Below are positions 50,900 through 61,900 of a stretch of 64,000 nucleotides of DNA, in pieces. A program made the translations under genes and the position numbers. The DNA is taken from the NCBI GenBank assembly GCA_907164885.2, contig OU015490.1, forward strand, positions 214,558,885 to 214,622,884, in the 5' to 3' direction. A model generated the notes under the pieces. It saw only the letters and a list, made by a program, of their open reading frames with translations. It ran no database searches and was not told the origin of the DNA. Source of the stretch: Dolomedes plantarius (Eukaryota > Arthropoda > Arachnida > Araneae > Dolomedidae). Within the stretch, counting starts at the first letter, position 1. Every line of letters begins with the position of its first letter.

Positions 50900-51123
50900 A
50901 AAACGATGTCCACCCCACGCTATTGAGTTATTAGTTCTGTGTGCTTTGAACTAGCGATAAAGTATTGGAGAGTAATGTTGAAATTGTGTGCAATTTCTTC
51001 TGTTTGCAGTTGAGTTAGCATTTTTATAAATTTCTAATTTACACCTCCGTCACCTCCACATGGTGGGCCCGAAAGGTAGACTGCGAACGCCCTAGGAGCG
51101 TGGGGCAAAAAGCTGATTGATTT
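50900..51123 (+). other. Probable 5' leader of the retrotransposon copy
   Basis: Non-repeat sequence between the tandem unit and the ORF1 start. The last 70 bp are GC-richer (GGTGGGCCCGAAAGGTAGAC). Confidence 0.4.
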
Positions 51124-52101
51124 ATGGCTCCAAAAATGGAGTCTGAAAGTGAAAAGTGGGAGGAAATGAGAATATTAACCGAAGATCTAGTTAAGCTTAA
51201 GTATCAGCGAATTAATAATATTATTCGTACGTCTAAATTAATGGTTGATCAGAAGCGGCAAATAAATGAGAATGTTGCTGAGATTGTAAACTCTATTACG
51301 GAACAGCAAAAAATTATACAATTCTTGAAGCGACAAATTAGTGTTCTCGAGAGACAGAAAGTTAAAAGCTTTGCGGAAGCTGTAAGAGCAAAACCTGAGG
51401 ATAAGAAGATTGAGAGTAAACTTAAGAGAGAAGAGAAATGTGAGGTGGAAATTGTACCCACCATAAAGCAGGACTCTGAGGACACAAAGAAGGAAATTAA
51501 GATGAAGATAAAACCCGAGGAATTGAGTATCGCTATTAAGACCTGTAGAAAGGCAAGTAGAGGTGGTATCATTGTGGGAGTTGATCCGGAGATGGAACTT
51601 GAAACGTTCTTAGGAGGGTTTCATGACAAAATTGAATTAAGCTGCGATTATGAAACTAAAATACCTAAGAAGAAAGATCCGAATATTGTAATGTTCGATA
51701 TGGAAGAGGATTATAAAAGTGAAGAGTTTATAAAAATCTTAAAGAGGCAAAATGAAGAAGTTAGAGAAATGAACATAGACGTGGTGACAAGCTTTAAAAC
51801 GTAAAAAGGACATACTTGGGTTCTCCGTTTGAAAGGAGCTGACTTTAAGAGGATAGTGAAAATGAGAAGGTTCAAGATTGGCTGGATGCAGCATGCGTGG
51901 AAGGACTACTTGAGACCTGCAATATGTTACAAATGCTGGAGTATAGGGAATGTGGCGAAACATTGTAAAAACGAAAGGAAATGTAAAGCTTGTGCTCAGA
52001 AAGAACATGGAGAGAGGTGGAACATGGAGAACATGGAGAACATGGAGAATACTAATAAACAATGCATTGTTAAAAAATATATTGATAGCGAGAAATTGTA
52101 A
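51124..52101 (+). pseudogene. ORF1 gag-like protein of the same non-LTR family, one internal stop
   Basis: Starts ATG 51124 (MAPKMESESEKWEEMR). Residues about 1-85 are charged and coiled-coil-like (INENVAEIVNSITEQQKIIQ, FLKRQISVLERQK). Next come FAEAVRAK, a GGIIVGVDPEMELETF motif matching the minus-strand relative, and Lys/Glu-rich sequence. TAA 51802-51804 interrupts after VVTSFKT; the same frame resumes with WVLRLKGADFKRIVKMRRFK (RRM-like) and RPAICYKCWSIGNVAKHC, a CCHC knuckle whose His is Asn, then CKACAQKEH. A run of GAACATG repeats gives four WNMEN/MEN units near 52017-52049. It ends at TAA 52099-52101 with no ORF2 following. An RNA-binding RNP component in its active ancestor; here broken and truncated. 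Confidence 0.82.
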
Positions 52102-52793
52102 CAATGCCAAACCTTAAATGTTTTCTGTGATACATTATTGCATTAAACTATCTAATCACCAACAATTTCAATAAGCATGGCTGGTTCATTTTCGTTTTAG
52201 AACTGCGACAATCGAAACAAGGATAATTGTTCAAGAAGCTAGGATAATACTAGTTCAAATTCAATTTATATTTTATAACAATTATATGTTTTATAACAAT
52301 GTATATTAAAAAATCTGTATAAAAACATATTGACAAAAATGCATCGATAGATAGATGATAGATAAATTTCAAGACTAAAAATGTTTACTGTAATACATTA
52401 CTATATAAACATATCTGATTACCTACAATTTTAACAAACATGACATTCTGTCTCTTTTTTTTTTTGAGGATACACTAGGAACAACGACTTTATTCAAGAA
52501 ATTAGAATAATACTGGTGTTACTTCAGTGGTATAACTCTTCATAATTTTATGGCAATTTTTAAAAAAATATCATTATTTTTTAACAATGTAGGATTTAAT
52601 AACAAAAACTATTAAAATATCCATTGTTATAAAATATATACATTCATAAAGAAAAATTAGAACAATGTCAAAACTTAAAATGTTAGGCTAATGCAATAAT
52701 GTATTAGAACAGTCTGCTAACCTTTAAATTCAACAAATACGACGATTCCTCATTTGACTCCCTCGCAATAACGATATTACTGGATATTACTGG

Positions 52794-52858
<65 letters not shown>
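52794..52858. repeat. (TA)n, left flank of the mariner-like element
   Basis: About 65 bp of TA; the last TA (52857-52858) directly abuts the transposon terminus. Confidence 0.97.
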
Positions 52859-52860
<2 letters not shown>

Positions 52861-53116
52861 AGGTGGTTCAAATTATAGTATCTTGTTTGGGATGCCCTGG
52901 CGTGAAAAGCAGGGGACGTAACGTCTTCACATTTGGAGGGTATACATAACAGGCCATGGGAAATTGATTGGTGGAAAAAAGCAATTAGTTCCAACAAAGA
53001 CCGCTTGGTGCAAATGAGGCTCTGCGATCAGTTGAAGGTAAGGAAAATGAAACATGACTGTACGAAGAGAGGAAACAATACGAGGTGTCGGTAATTAACT
53101 TTATTAGTACAGTTCG

Positions 53117-53584
53117 GTACACATACAGGAACTAAACTACGCTGACTAAGCTTTATGTTTGCAAGCGTGTGCAGCGTTATGTTTCCTGTGTAGCATCAGC
53201 ACATCTAAACTTCCAGCCCTTTTCGCTGTGCTGTAGTTAAGTGAGAATTTGTATATTCGAATGTACGCGCAGTACCGGAGAACAAAATTTGCATACGAAT
53301 TGGGCGAAAGAACCGTCCTAATAGATAAAAAAGAGGGCTCACAGATTCGGAACATCCTTCGACCACTACGGTGGTTCTTTCGTTGCCGGAGCGTGCTTTG
53401 CTGCTAAAGTTATTTTACCAAAATGGCGATAACGCCGCCAAAGTGCTTAGCTTGTGCTGAGGGGAGAAAGCTTTGCGTACGAGTCCAGAAACATCATGTT
53501 CCCTGCGACGAAAGGTGAAAGTTTCGAGAAAACATGTAGTTTTGCGTTCAAGCAGGCCGAGGGCGAAAAAAACGGATACCGCAG
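53117..53584 (+). other. Region between the left TIR and the recognisable transposase
   Basis: Should contain the N-terminal part of the transposase gene, but no frame is open for long and I could not recognise an HTH here. Fragments such as HYGGSFVAGACFAAKVIL in one frame are ambiguous. Probably decayed coding sequence. Confidence 0.4.
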
Positions 53585-54720
53585 GTGATGGTTGATGTCG
53601 CAACCGCTGTCGTTGATCAGGCAAATTCAAACACAGCAGGAACATGCAGTGCTCGCGCCGTATCAAGGCTACTCGGATTGTCACACGCTACGATATGGAG
53701 GTGCATGCGGAAAACACTCAAAGCCTATCCGCATAAGCTCCATCGCTTACAAGAGTTAAAACATGGCGATTACGATCTGCGTGAAACTTCGCTTTAACGT
53801 TCTTCGCTCGTATGGAGGTGGAGCAGAATTGGCCGTGGAACATCATATTGACCGATGAGGCCCACTTTTCCATATGTGGAACAGTGAACGCGCATAACTC
53901 CCGTATCTGGTCCACTGAGAATCCTCACTCGGTCCACCAAATGTCACTGCATTCACCATATGAGGCGTTGAAAGGCAAAGTGGTGTAAGTCACGTTTTCA
54001 ACTTTTTTCATTTGGGGGCAAATATGCAATCTCCATGTTCAATTTATAGTGGAGTTGTAAATAGTTATTATTTGCAGTATTGTAATAATTGTTATGAATT
54101 ATAATTTGTTCAATTTATGGTGGAATATTTTGTAGTTTTTGCAGTTAAACTCTTTTGACTTACACCACTTGACTTAGTGACTTACACCACTTTGCCTTTC
54201 ACCGCCTCATATGTGACTATGGATAGGCTTCACTGCCACCTTTATGATTGGGCAATTTTTCTTCTAGAAAATCACTACCAGGGACCAAAAACATGTTCCG
54301 TGACTGCAGAACTTAATCGGGCTATGCTGCTAAGTGTGGTCATTCCAGAACTCCAGCAGCGTGGATGTCCCGCTACAACGGTATTTCAACAAGATGGTTC
54401 CCCTCCTGATATTGGACATGAGGTTCAACAATTGCTGCGACGTCATTTTTACGGAGGATCGCATTATCAGTCGTTCATTTCCTACCAGATGGCCTCCACG
54501 TTCACCCGACTTAACCCCGTGCGATTTTTGGCTTTGGGGTTACCTCGAAGATAAACTTTATCGGAGAAACATAGGATATCTGGCGGATTTCAAGAACAAC
54601 ATCCTCTTGCACATACGCAACATCGGTCCCGACCAGTTACACGCCGCTGTGGATCATGCTATAACACGGTGTCACGCGTTGGCCCTGAAGCACGGTGGAC
54701 ACATTGAAAACCACCTGTGA
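53585..54720 (+). pseudogene. Mariner-superfamily transposase, broken and split by a MITE
   Basis: Recognisable from SARAVSRLLGLSHATIWRCM (second HTH), through LKHGDYDLRET, a frameshift near 53795, then WPWNIILTDEAHFSICGTVN (first catalytic Asp) and NPHSVHQMSLHSPY. A 245-bp MITE interrupts here (53963-54207). After it come VTMDRLHCHLYDWAIF, VIPELQQRGCPATTVFQQDG (second Asp), a one-base insertion near 54450, then TEDRIISRSFPTRWPPRSPD, LTPCDFWLWGYLEDKLYRRN (third acid, Asp) and the end GGHIENHL with TGA at 54718-54720. About 42 residues separate the last two Asp. The long spacing and PCDFWLWG motif mark an arthropod mariner-superfamily branch distinct from DD34D mariners. At least two frameshifts plus the MITE inactivate it. 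Confidence 0.9.
53957..54213. mobile_element. 245-bp MITE nested in the transposase gene
   Basis: Arms AGGCGTTGAAAGGCAAAGTG (53963 onward) and, inverted from 54207, AGGCGGTGAAAGGCAAAGTG continue as GTGTAAGTCA, giving about 30-bp TIRs with one mismatch. CATATG flanks both sides (53957-53962, 54208-54213). Removing the insert and one CATATG restores an uninterrupted reading of the host transposase. The duplication can also be read as TA with 2 bp longer TIRs, which would make it a Tc1/mariner-type MITE. GACTTACACCACTT is repeated inside the right end. Confidence 0.92.
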
Positions 54721-55065
54721 AATCTTTGTGTGTTGTTGTTACTACGCGTATGCCTTCCGTTTGCGCCTTCACTAACATTTCTGTAGGATCGACAGTTCTT
54801 GTGTAACGAACTGTACTAATATACGTAATTACCGACACCGTGTATTCTTTCCTTTCTTCGTACAGTCATCTTTCATTTTCCTTAACTTCAACCAATCGCA
54901 TCGCCTCATTTGCGCGTTGCGGTCTTTGTTGGAACTAATTCTTTTTTTTTCACCAATCAATTCCCCATGGCCTGATATGTATACCCTCCAAATATGAAGA
55001 CGTTACGTCCACTGCTTGTCTCGCCAGGGCATCCCAAACAGGGATACTTTAATTTGAACCACCCA

Positions 55066-55066
<1 letters not shown>

Positions 55067-55149
<83 letters not shown>
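55067..55149. repeat. (TA)n, right flank of the mariner-like element
   Basis: About 82 bp of TA directly abutting the right terminus at 55066. Confidence 0.97.
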
Positions 55150-55153
<4 letters not shown>

Positions 55154-55425
55154 TAGAAAGGCAACTCAATTCTTATAGAATTGTTTTCAACATATGATTT
55201 GCAAAGTTTACTTACATTTTATTTATATTTCCGCCACATACTATTACTTTCCAAATTAACACTTATATTCTTTTAGAAGTTGTTAAATTGAGGTTTTTGA
55301 TCAATTTTCCATGCAATTACTACTCCACCTTTCAGCATTATCTGTTCTATCATAAAATTACATTTGATCTTTCTGCTTTCTATTCAACCTTGGTTGTAAA
55401 TCCGACCGATGAAGTTACCACGCCC
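55150..55425. other. AT-rich stretch, nothing recognised
   Basis: No feature supported. Confidence 0.45.
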
Positions 55426-56660
55426 CGCAATCGATTTAACTAATCTATGAATGACATCTTCATACTTGAGTTGAGTAACAGCTTGTGTTTCAGGATGACG
55501 TAGCTATCTGCCAAACAAAATAAGTTTAACTTTCATGTCTCTAGTTTTCACTGTTTATACTGCGGTTAAAAACCACTAATATCTAATGTTCTATTCACTA
55601 ATCATCCCACTATCGATTTATCTCATCCATGAATTATTACAATTTCATGTTTGTGTTACACAATAGCTTTCGCTCCAGGATGATATAGTATGCTGCCAAA
55701 TAAAATAACTTTCATACGTTAAATTTCACTATTTATACTGTGAAAAAAAATCCTAATGTCATCTCAATACTCGTCTTTCCACCGATTTATATCATCTGTG
55801 AAATATCTCTTCATACTTGAGTTCAATAACAGCTTGTATTTAAGGATCATGTAGCTATCAGCCAAATGAAAAAAGTTTAACATTCATGTCTCTAGTTTCA
55901 CTGTTTATACTGCGGTCAAAAGCCACTATTATCTAATCGTCTTGAGTGCGTAGTCCCCTAATCATCCCACCATCGATTTATCTCATCCATGAATTATTAC
56001 AATTTCCTGCTTGAGTTACACAATAGTTTAAGCTTTAGGATCATGTAGTATGCTGCCAAATAAAATAACTTTCATACGTTAAATTTCACTGTTTATACTG
56101 TGATAAAAACCACTAATGTCCTCTCACTAATCCTCTCTCCACCGAATTATCTCATTTATGAAATACCTATTCATACTTGAGTTCAATAACAGCTTGTGTT
56201 TCAGGATCATGTAGCTATCAGCCAAATGAATAAGTTTAACTTTCTCCAGTACTCTAGTCCTTATTGATCTAGTTTCTCTGTTTATACTGCGGTCAAAAAC
56301 CACTAATATCTAATGGTATATACCCTAATAATCTTACCATCGATTTATCTCATCTATTAGTTACTACAATTTCATGCTTGAGTTACACAATAGCTTTCGC
56401 TTCAGGATCATGTAGCATGCTACCAAATAAAATAACTTTCATACGTTAAATTACACTGTTTATACTGTGACAGAAACCACTAATATCTAATCGTCTGCTC
56501 ACTAATCGTCTGTCCACCAATTTATCTCATCTATGAATTATTACCACTTCATAATTGTGTTATACAATAGCTTTTATTACAAGATTATGTTGCATACAGC
56601 AAAAAAAATAACTTTTAATTTCATGTATCTAATTTCTCTATTTACTTTACAGTCAAAAAT
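55425..56660. repeat. Satellite-like array, about seven ~180-bp monomers
   Basis: Monomers start at ATCGATTTATCTCATCCATG variants near 55429, 55612, 55788, 55972, 56148, 56338 and 56516. Two alternating monomer types (one with ATCATGTAGCTATCAGCCAAA, one with AGTATGCTGCCAAATAAAAT) form a higher-order dimer of about 360 bp. Every monomer includes CTGTTTATACTG. Confidence 0.9.
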
Positions 56661-57319
56661 CACTAATATTTCATCTAAAGATAATGCAAAAACCTGCAGC
56701 ATACCTACTATCACATTAAAACCATAATTCAAAATAAATCAGAAATAAATTAAAACTTTATAAAGTATTCAAATAACAAACTTCAAACTTCTAAATTCGT
56801 TATTCTCGTGTTGTTGCACAACACCCGCACAACACCAGGAAATTAAATGTATTTTGTCACTACAGAAGCGAGAGAGCGAAAAATTCAGCTATGAATATAG
56901 ATGCCTAGAACATTCTAGAAACTACCCTTCCCCATGTATATTTTATACAATCAGGGAGTATCAGAACGTTGCAGTGGTCCAGTTAAGCACCAATCATAGT
57001 ATATCATATTATTTAAAAACAGTTTAGTATTTATCGGTACTCTATTGTTTAATACTATACAACTTACGACATACTTCTTTGATCAATATGATACTGTTAA
57101 ATTGAGTTTCAATAAAGTCTATTTTAAAACAAGCACACACGCACGCCCACAGTCACAGCCTGCTTAATAATCCACATTTTATTTATTTTTTGGCTTCATC
57201 TTAATTTACAATTGAGCTGAATAATGATAATTATTTCTTTTCTCTTTTGTGAATGCAGAGGAAATATAAATTGGAAGAATTAAATGCATTTGCAATGTAG
57301 CTATTTACACAACAAAAAG
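56661..57319. other. AT-rich stretch, nothing recognised
   Basis: No coding or element signature seen; the minus frame at 57231-57434 is partly inside the mariner that follows. Confidence 0.45.
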
Positions 57320-57321
57320 TA

Positions 57322-58629
57322 CGAGGGCAAATCGAATATAAACCGGAATTTATTTTATTAAAATTTATTGAAAAGAGATAGAAACATGGGAGTACAATAT
57401 TATTTTTATACATGATCTCCTTGATTCGAAACACATTTTCCCCAACGGATAGGCAATTTATTTATGCCTTTCTCATAAAAAGACGGAGGTTCCGTATCAA
57501 GCTAATTGCGCACAAAGGCCTTCACAGCATCATTACTGTCAAATCGTTGTCCTCATATAGCCTCTTTCAAGGGTCCAAACATGTGATAGTCACAGTAAGA
57601 TAAATCTGGACTATACGGAGGGTGTTCCAAAGGTGTCCAAAACATTGCCTCTAGTTTTTTGCTCGTTAGGTTTGCTGTATGGGGACGGGCATTTTCGTGA
57701 AGAAGAAGAACGTTTCTGATGGAGAAACCATGTCTTTTCCGATATTCCAGTTTTGCCTCATCCAAAAGTTTACAGTAATATACAGCATTAACAGTTCGAC
57801 GCTCTTGAAGACAGTCAATATGCAAGACACCCTTGAAATCCCAGAACACTGTTGCAAGAACCTTACCTTTGGAGAGCCGAGTTTTCGCTTTGACAGGTGC
57901 ACCTTCCCCCTTCTTCCTCCACTCCTTGCTTGCTTGTTTTGATTCCGGAGTGTAATGGGACCTGCGTCGCAGGTCACAATACGATGCAAAAAATATTCTC
58001 CCTCAGCATGAAATCTGTCCAAAAGACATGTTGAAATCTCAAGGCGACACTGTTTCTGCAAATCAGTGAGAAGACGAGGCACCCATCGAGTTGAGACTTT
58101 TCGAAACTCTAACTCATCAACGATGATTGTTTGAGCGCTCCCATAGCTTATTCCTGTCTCAGACGCAATTTCAGAAACGGTTACACACCGATCACTTTCG
58201 ATAATGCGTCGAATGACTTGAATGTTCTCATGGGTCAAACTGGTGGAAGGACGCCGACTATGAGGCTCATTTTAAAACCGTTGTCTTCCTTCCGAAAACT
58301 TTTTGTGCCAATTATACACATGAGTTTTCTTTAGGCACTTATCCCCGAACTGAGCCTCAAGTCTACGCAAAATTTCAGACAGTTTTACACCCTCATTAGT
58401 CAGAAATTTAATGATAATCCGTTGCGCAACACTCGGGTGACCTCTTGTTCACTCATCGAACGCTACTCAAACTCGAAAAGCTACACGAGCGGACTGGGAT
58501 TGGACACGAGCATTGGATAAGCATTGGTCACGTGACATCTACACCTACCGCAGAGAGAAGTTCCGCCCACTTTTGGCTGTTGTAGCATGCGCTAGACAGA
58601 AATTCCGGTTTATATTTGATTTACCCCCG
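57322..58629 (-). mobile_element. Mariner transposon, 1308 bp, decayed
   Basis: About 30-bp TIRs with three mismatches share the core AATATAAACCGGAATTT; the left begins CGAGGGCAAATCG and the inverted right CGGGGGTAAATCA. TA flanks at 57320-57321 and 58630-58631. One transposase gene on the minus strand with several defects. Confidence 0.94.
57406..58456 (-). pseudogene. Mariner transposase (DD34D type), broken
   Basis: A cut-and-paste transposase. ATG 58456 (MSEQEV); a shift soon after moves to the frame reading AQRIIIKFLTNEGVKLSEIL, RRLEAQFGDKCLKKTHVYNW and HKKFSEGRQRF (mariner N-terminal HTH), then a stop where Glu is usual. SLTHENIQVIRRIIES and SYGSAQTIIVDELEFRKVST (second HTH) lead into HRIVTCD, the first catalytic Asp. 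A small deletion and frameshift follow. In the new frame: FWDFKGVLHIDCLQERRTVN, VLLLHENARPHTANL, where the second Asp is Glu, and HPPYSPDLSYCDYHMF with the third Asp, 34 residues on. Further stops after PLKEAI and VRN; it ends near 57406 (NQGDHV). About 345 codons in all, normal for mariner, but it cannot be functional. Confidence 0.93.
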
Positions 58630-58844
58630 TAATAAATTATGATGGAAATAATTTATATAACTGTTCGTTTCAATACCGTTTTACCGTTTACACTGTATAC
58701 ATACAGGGTGGTCATAAAAAAACTTTGCTGATATATGGACCTCTAGCGGCTGTTCCGTTCAACCGATCAAGATGAGATTTCTGATATAAATATACAGAGG
58801 TATGAGTTCAGGATTCTGCGAACCAAGTAGCGCTCATGGTTACG

Positions 58845-59325
58845 GTTATAGGTACAGAAACTCGAAATGTTCGAATGGCAACGCCCACTTTTTTCCCGTT
58901 GCAAAATGCTCAGATCATACAAAAACCCTAAGGAGGGATGGAACGGCACATATATTACAAAAAACGGATGCGTTATGCACGCACAAAAACCAGCTCTGCG
59001 AACGGCCAACAAGAACACGATCGGGGCGCACGGAGGAAACGTGCATATGGCAGAGGCAAGACACCAATCACTGATGACAACACAGATCGGTCGAAAGAAC
59101 ATTTTTATTTGGATTACACATTTTCCACATGAGTGCCATCAATGGCCGTCCGGAGAGCCGTTTTGTTGTACGTGCATAATGCGTCCGTTTTTTGTGATAC
59201 ACTTACCGTTCCAACTCTCTTTAGGTTTTTCGCATCCGCTGAGCATTTTGCGATGCTAAAAAGTAGGCGTTGCCATTCGAAAATTTCGAGTTTATGTACC
59301 TATAACCGTAAACGTTGTCGTGGGG
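58845..59325. repeat. Internal palindrome, ~200-bp arms
   Basis: GTTACGGTTATAGGTAC (about 58839) and CAAAATGCTCAG (58902) pair with inverted counterparts at about 59300 and 59243; AAAAAACGGATGCGTTATGC (58958) pairs with GCATAATGCGTCCGTTTTTT (59174). Overlapping short open frames on both strands here are a by-product of the symmetry. Confidence 0.85.
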
Positions 59326-59439
59326 TACGTCATGCTAAAAGTTCGAAAAAGCAGACGAATAAATTAAGTCGAACAAACGGGGTGTAAAATTAAAGAATGA
59401 GATGGCGCTAGCCGTTACAAAAGCCAGAATGGAGAGGAA

Positions 59440-59930
59440 TGGATTGAAAAGAGCAGTTGAAAGACGGACCTACTAAAAGGGGACAATGAAGTAAACAGGG
59501 TGATAGTTGGCAAAGATGAAACGACCCCACGCATATGAGATTTTTTGGGAAAACAAGATTTCTGGAAGCGCAGAGGAAAGTCGAAGGCTAAATTATTTTA
59601 AAGAGAATCGAACCTCACTCGGAATGGTCAATAAAGAAGATTTAGGGGGTTAGGATTAGCGAATGGAAATTGAAGTAAATAAATGATATAACATGATTGA
59701 CCAATGAAATGAAAAGAGAGGAACGGTGAGATGAAGTAATAACAGAGAAGATAAAAAAAATAGAGAGAGAGAGAGTGTCTGTTAAATTGGCAGACAGACT
59801 CGGCACACCGCTATGAGATAAGCAGAAAATGTAAGAGAGAGAATTTTGAGGGTCTCCGTTAGATTGCGCCCAAATTCAACACATTTCCATGAGATAGTAG
59901 CATCATACGAGAGAAGTTTTCAAGACAGTA
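59440..59930. other. GA-rich interior of the 2-kb element
   Basis: Purine-rich on the plus strand with a GAGAGAGAGAG tract near 59763. No coding motif. Confidence 0.5.
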
Positions 59931-59970
59931 TATGCTAGATTGCTTCCAGACTCAGCCCATCGCTACAATA

Positions 59971-60130
59971 CTGCAAGTCAACGATGAGAATGATATAGAT
60001 GAACGGCGGAGCCGAAAAATATTGCCTGGCCTCCGCAAGCCGACGATGAGAAGGAAATAGATGAACGTCGGAGCCAAAAAAAGATTGTCTGACCTCTGAA
60101 AGCCAGCGATGAGAGGTGATCGGAGGGGAG
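59971..60130. repeat. ~63-bp tandem repeats, 2.6 copies
   Basis: AACGATGAGAATGATATAGA (59979), GACGATGAGAAGGAAATAGA (60042) and AGCGATGAGAGGTGATCGG (about 60104), each followed in the first two copies by TGAACG-CGGAGCC. GC-richer than its surroundings. Confidence 0.88.
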
Positions 60131-60779
60131 CCTGTCCTACTACGTTCGATTCCCGATAATCGCCAGCTATATTCCCGCACCGTCTAGCGAAATTTGATGA
60201 CTGCGTCACCGGAGAGAATTGAATCCCGAGAAAAAATACACCAATCGATGCAAGATAACATGGCGGTGAGCGTTTCCTGTGCAGTCTACAAAATGGAGGT
60301 CACCTTTCATTACCTAATGCCAAAAAGTCTATAAATTACCGAGTAATATAATACAGGCTAGAATTAGGGAGTAACAATCAATTGCGTACTGATAGTAATA
60401 TCAAATTAAATAAATTAAATAATATGATCGAATAATTAATTGAGATAATGAGTGTCTTTCTTTGTGTTCATATAATTATCAATAATATAATTTAGTGTGT
60501 AATCATCTATGTGTCTTATGTTAATAAATCAGTGTGTTATTTAGAATTCAGAGTAATTGTATCATTACCTACCACCATACGAAATCACCCAATCCAAACC
60601 CTATGACAAACGTGAGCGCCACTTGGTTGCCGTTCACAGAATCTGAGCTCATACCTCTGAATAACTATATCTGAAATCTCATCTCGATCGGTTTAACGAA
60701 ACAGCCGCTAGAGGTTAATATATCAGCAAAGTTTTTGATGCATATATCAGCAAAGCGCTGTAGTTTCATACCTTGTATA

Positions 60780-61900
60780 TAGAGTGATATGGTTATCAAA
60801 CGTATGTCACTTTACTCGTGAACATAAAGTTGATGAATGCATTTCCCTTCAGCCCATATAGCTCAAATCTGAAGATGGAATATGGCATCATTAAGTTCTA
60901 TTGTTACATGCAACACAAGGTTAAAAAATTATTAAAACTTCGTATATAATGTATGGACTATATCAAAGGCTATTTTTAGATAGATATTTTTCATAAAATG
61001 TTCTTTTCTTGCAGTCTCTAAGGTATATGTTTACTTCACTAGTAGAAAAATAGAAAATATTCTATATTTTTTATTTTTTTATATGAAAAAAAATCAGACT
61101 CTGTAAATGTATTTTTGAAACTAATCTTTTTCAGCGAACTTCTGAAAAATGGATCTCGAAAGCTTATCTTACGTGAAAGGATTTATCCCTTCAAGGAGAA
61201 CATTTCTACCTTTCTTCCAGTTACTGTTTACAGACGATCACGTAAGTATAGAAAGAAAAGTATTAATGCAGTAAATCATGTCTGTAAATTGCATTTAATG
61301 TATAAAGAGGCTTTTGAGAAGCAAAACCAATAATGAATTTTATAAGTTCTAAAAGTAATGTAATTTTTGATAAATATAATCAAAAGAAAATTCCTAGCGT
61401 TCTTAAATACTATTTTCATTAATATGTTTCCTTTTTAACTTATATATATGTTGAAATGAAAGGATTTAGTGGAGTGTGTTTGGTTTTAAGATTTGATTTT
61501 ACAGACTTTGGGATTAAGAAATGACAAGGAATATGATTTGATCACGAGCAATTTTATACGGATTAGAATTCAAATTACACAAGAATAGCATATTACCAAT
61601 AGACATACATCTCCCACAAAGGACGAAACTTGACAATTAATTTTGCACCTGACATTCAAGAGATTGTTTTACGACAACGAATATGAATAGAATGCAAACA
61701 AAATGGTTACCGTCAAATTTGGAAAGTTTGTCCCATTTTCCATGTTTATTTCAGAGGAAAAGCAAATAACAGTTATAAATCAATTAAAATTTGATATGGT
61801 ATGTGGTTATGTTATTTTAATAATATTTCACTGTAATATAAACGATTGTTAAAGTATACAGACAGACTTTAAACAATTTTTGTTTTTTTTTAATTTTTTG
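60780..61900. other. AT-rich stretch, nothing recognised
   Basis: A 72-codon frame at 61115-61333 is Lys/Arg-rich without a recognised motif. Otherwise no feature. Confidence 0.45.

Larger units (their letters stand above)
50670..52793. repeat. ~270-bp tandem repeats split by a retrotransposon
   Basis: The phrase ACCTTAAAATATTGTAAAAT and variants start copies near 50685, 52110, 52373 and 52668; each is followed by an AATACATTATT-like phrase, a TCTGATTACCTACAATTT-like phrase and ACAAATATGACA. The last three are contiguous. The first is separated from them by the 50.9-52.1 kb retrotransposon segment, so the retroelement appears to have landed within the array. Confidence 0.7.
52859..55066 (+). 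mobile_element. Mariner-superfamily transposon with ~258-bp TIRs inside (TA)n
   Basis: The left end CCAGGTGGTTCAAATTA and the inverted right end CTGGGTGGTTCAAATTA begin TIRs that stay similar for about 258 bp (52859-53116 and 54809-55066), including GATGCCCTGGCG and GTGTCGGTAATTA. Both ends abut TA, and both flanks are long (TA)n runs. Total 2208 bp, of which about 250 bp is a MITE inserted in the gene. The transposase is broken. Confidence 0.93.
58704..60775. mobile_element. 2-kb non-autonomous element with ~150-bp inverted ends
   Basis: Subterminal inverted repeats: ACCTCTAGCGGCTGTTCCGT (about 58739) pairs with the right-end sequence around 60700-60714, and the following GATCAAGATGAGATTTC and CAGAGGTATGAG pair as well. 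TA lies at both edges (58702-58703, 60776-60777), but the outermost 20 bp match poorly because the right end carries a duplicated ATATATCAGCAAAG. No transposase frame was found. Alternative: an inverted segmental duplication. Confidence 0.65.

Noticed and set aside
55425..56660. CRISPR array
   Set aside because: Repeats are ~180-bp contiguous monomers without unique spacers, in a eukaryotic context; it is satellite-like.
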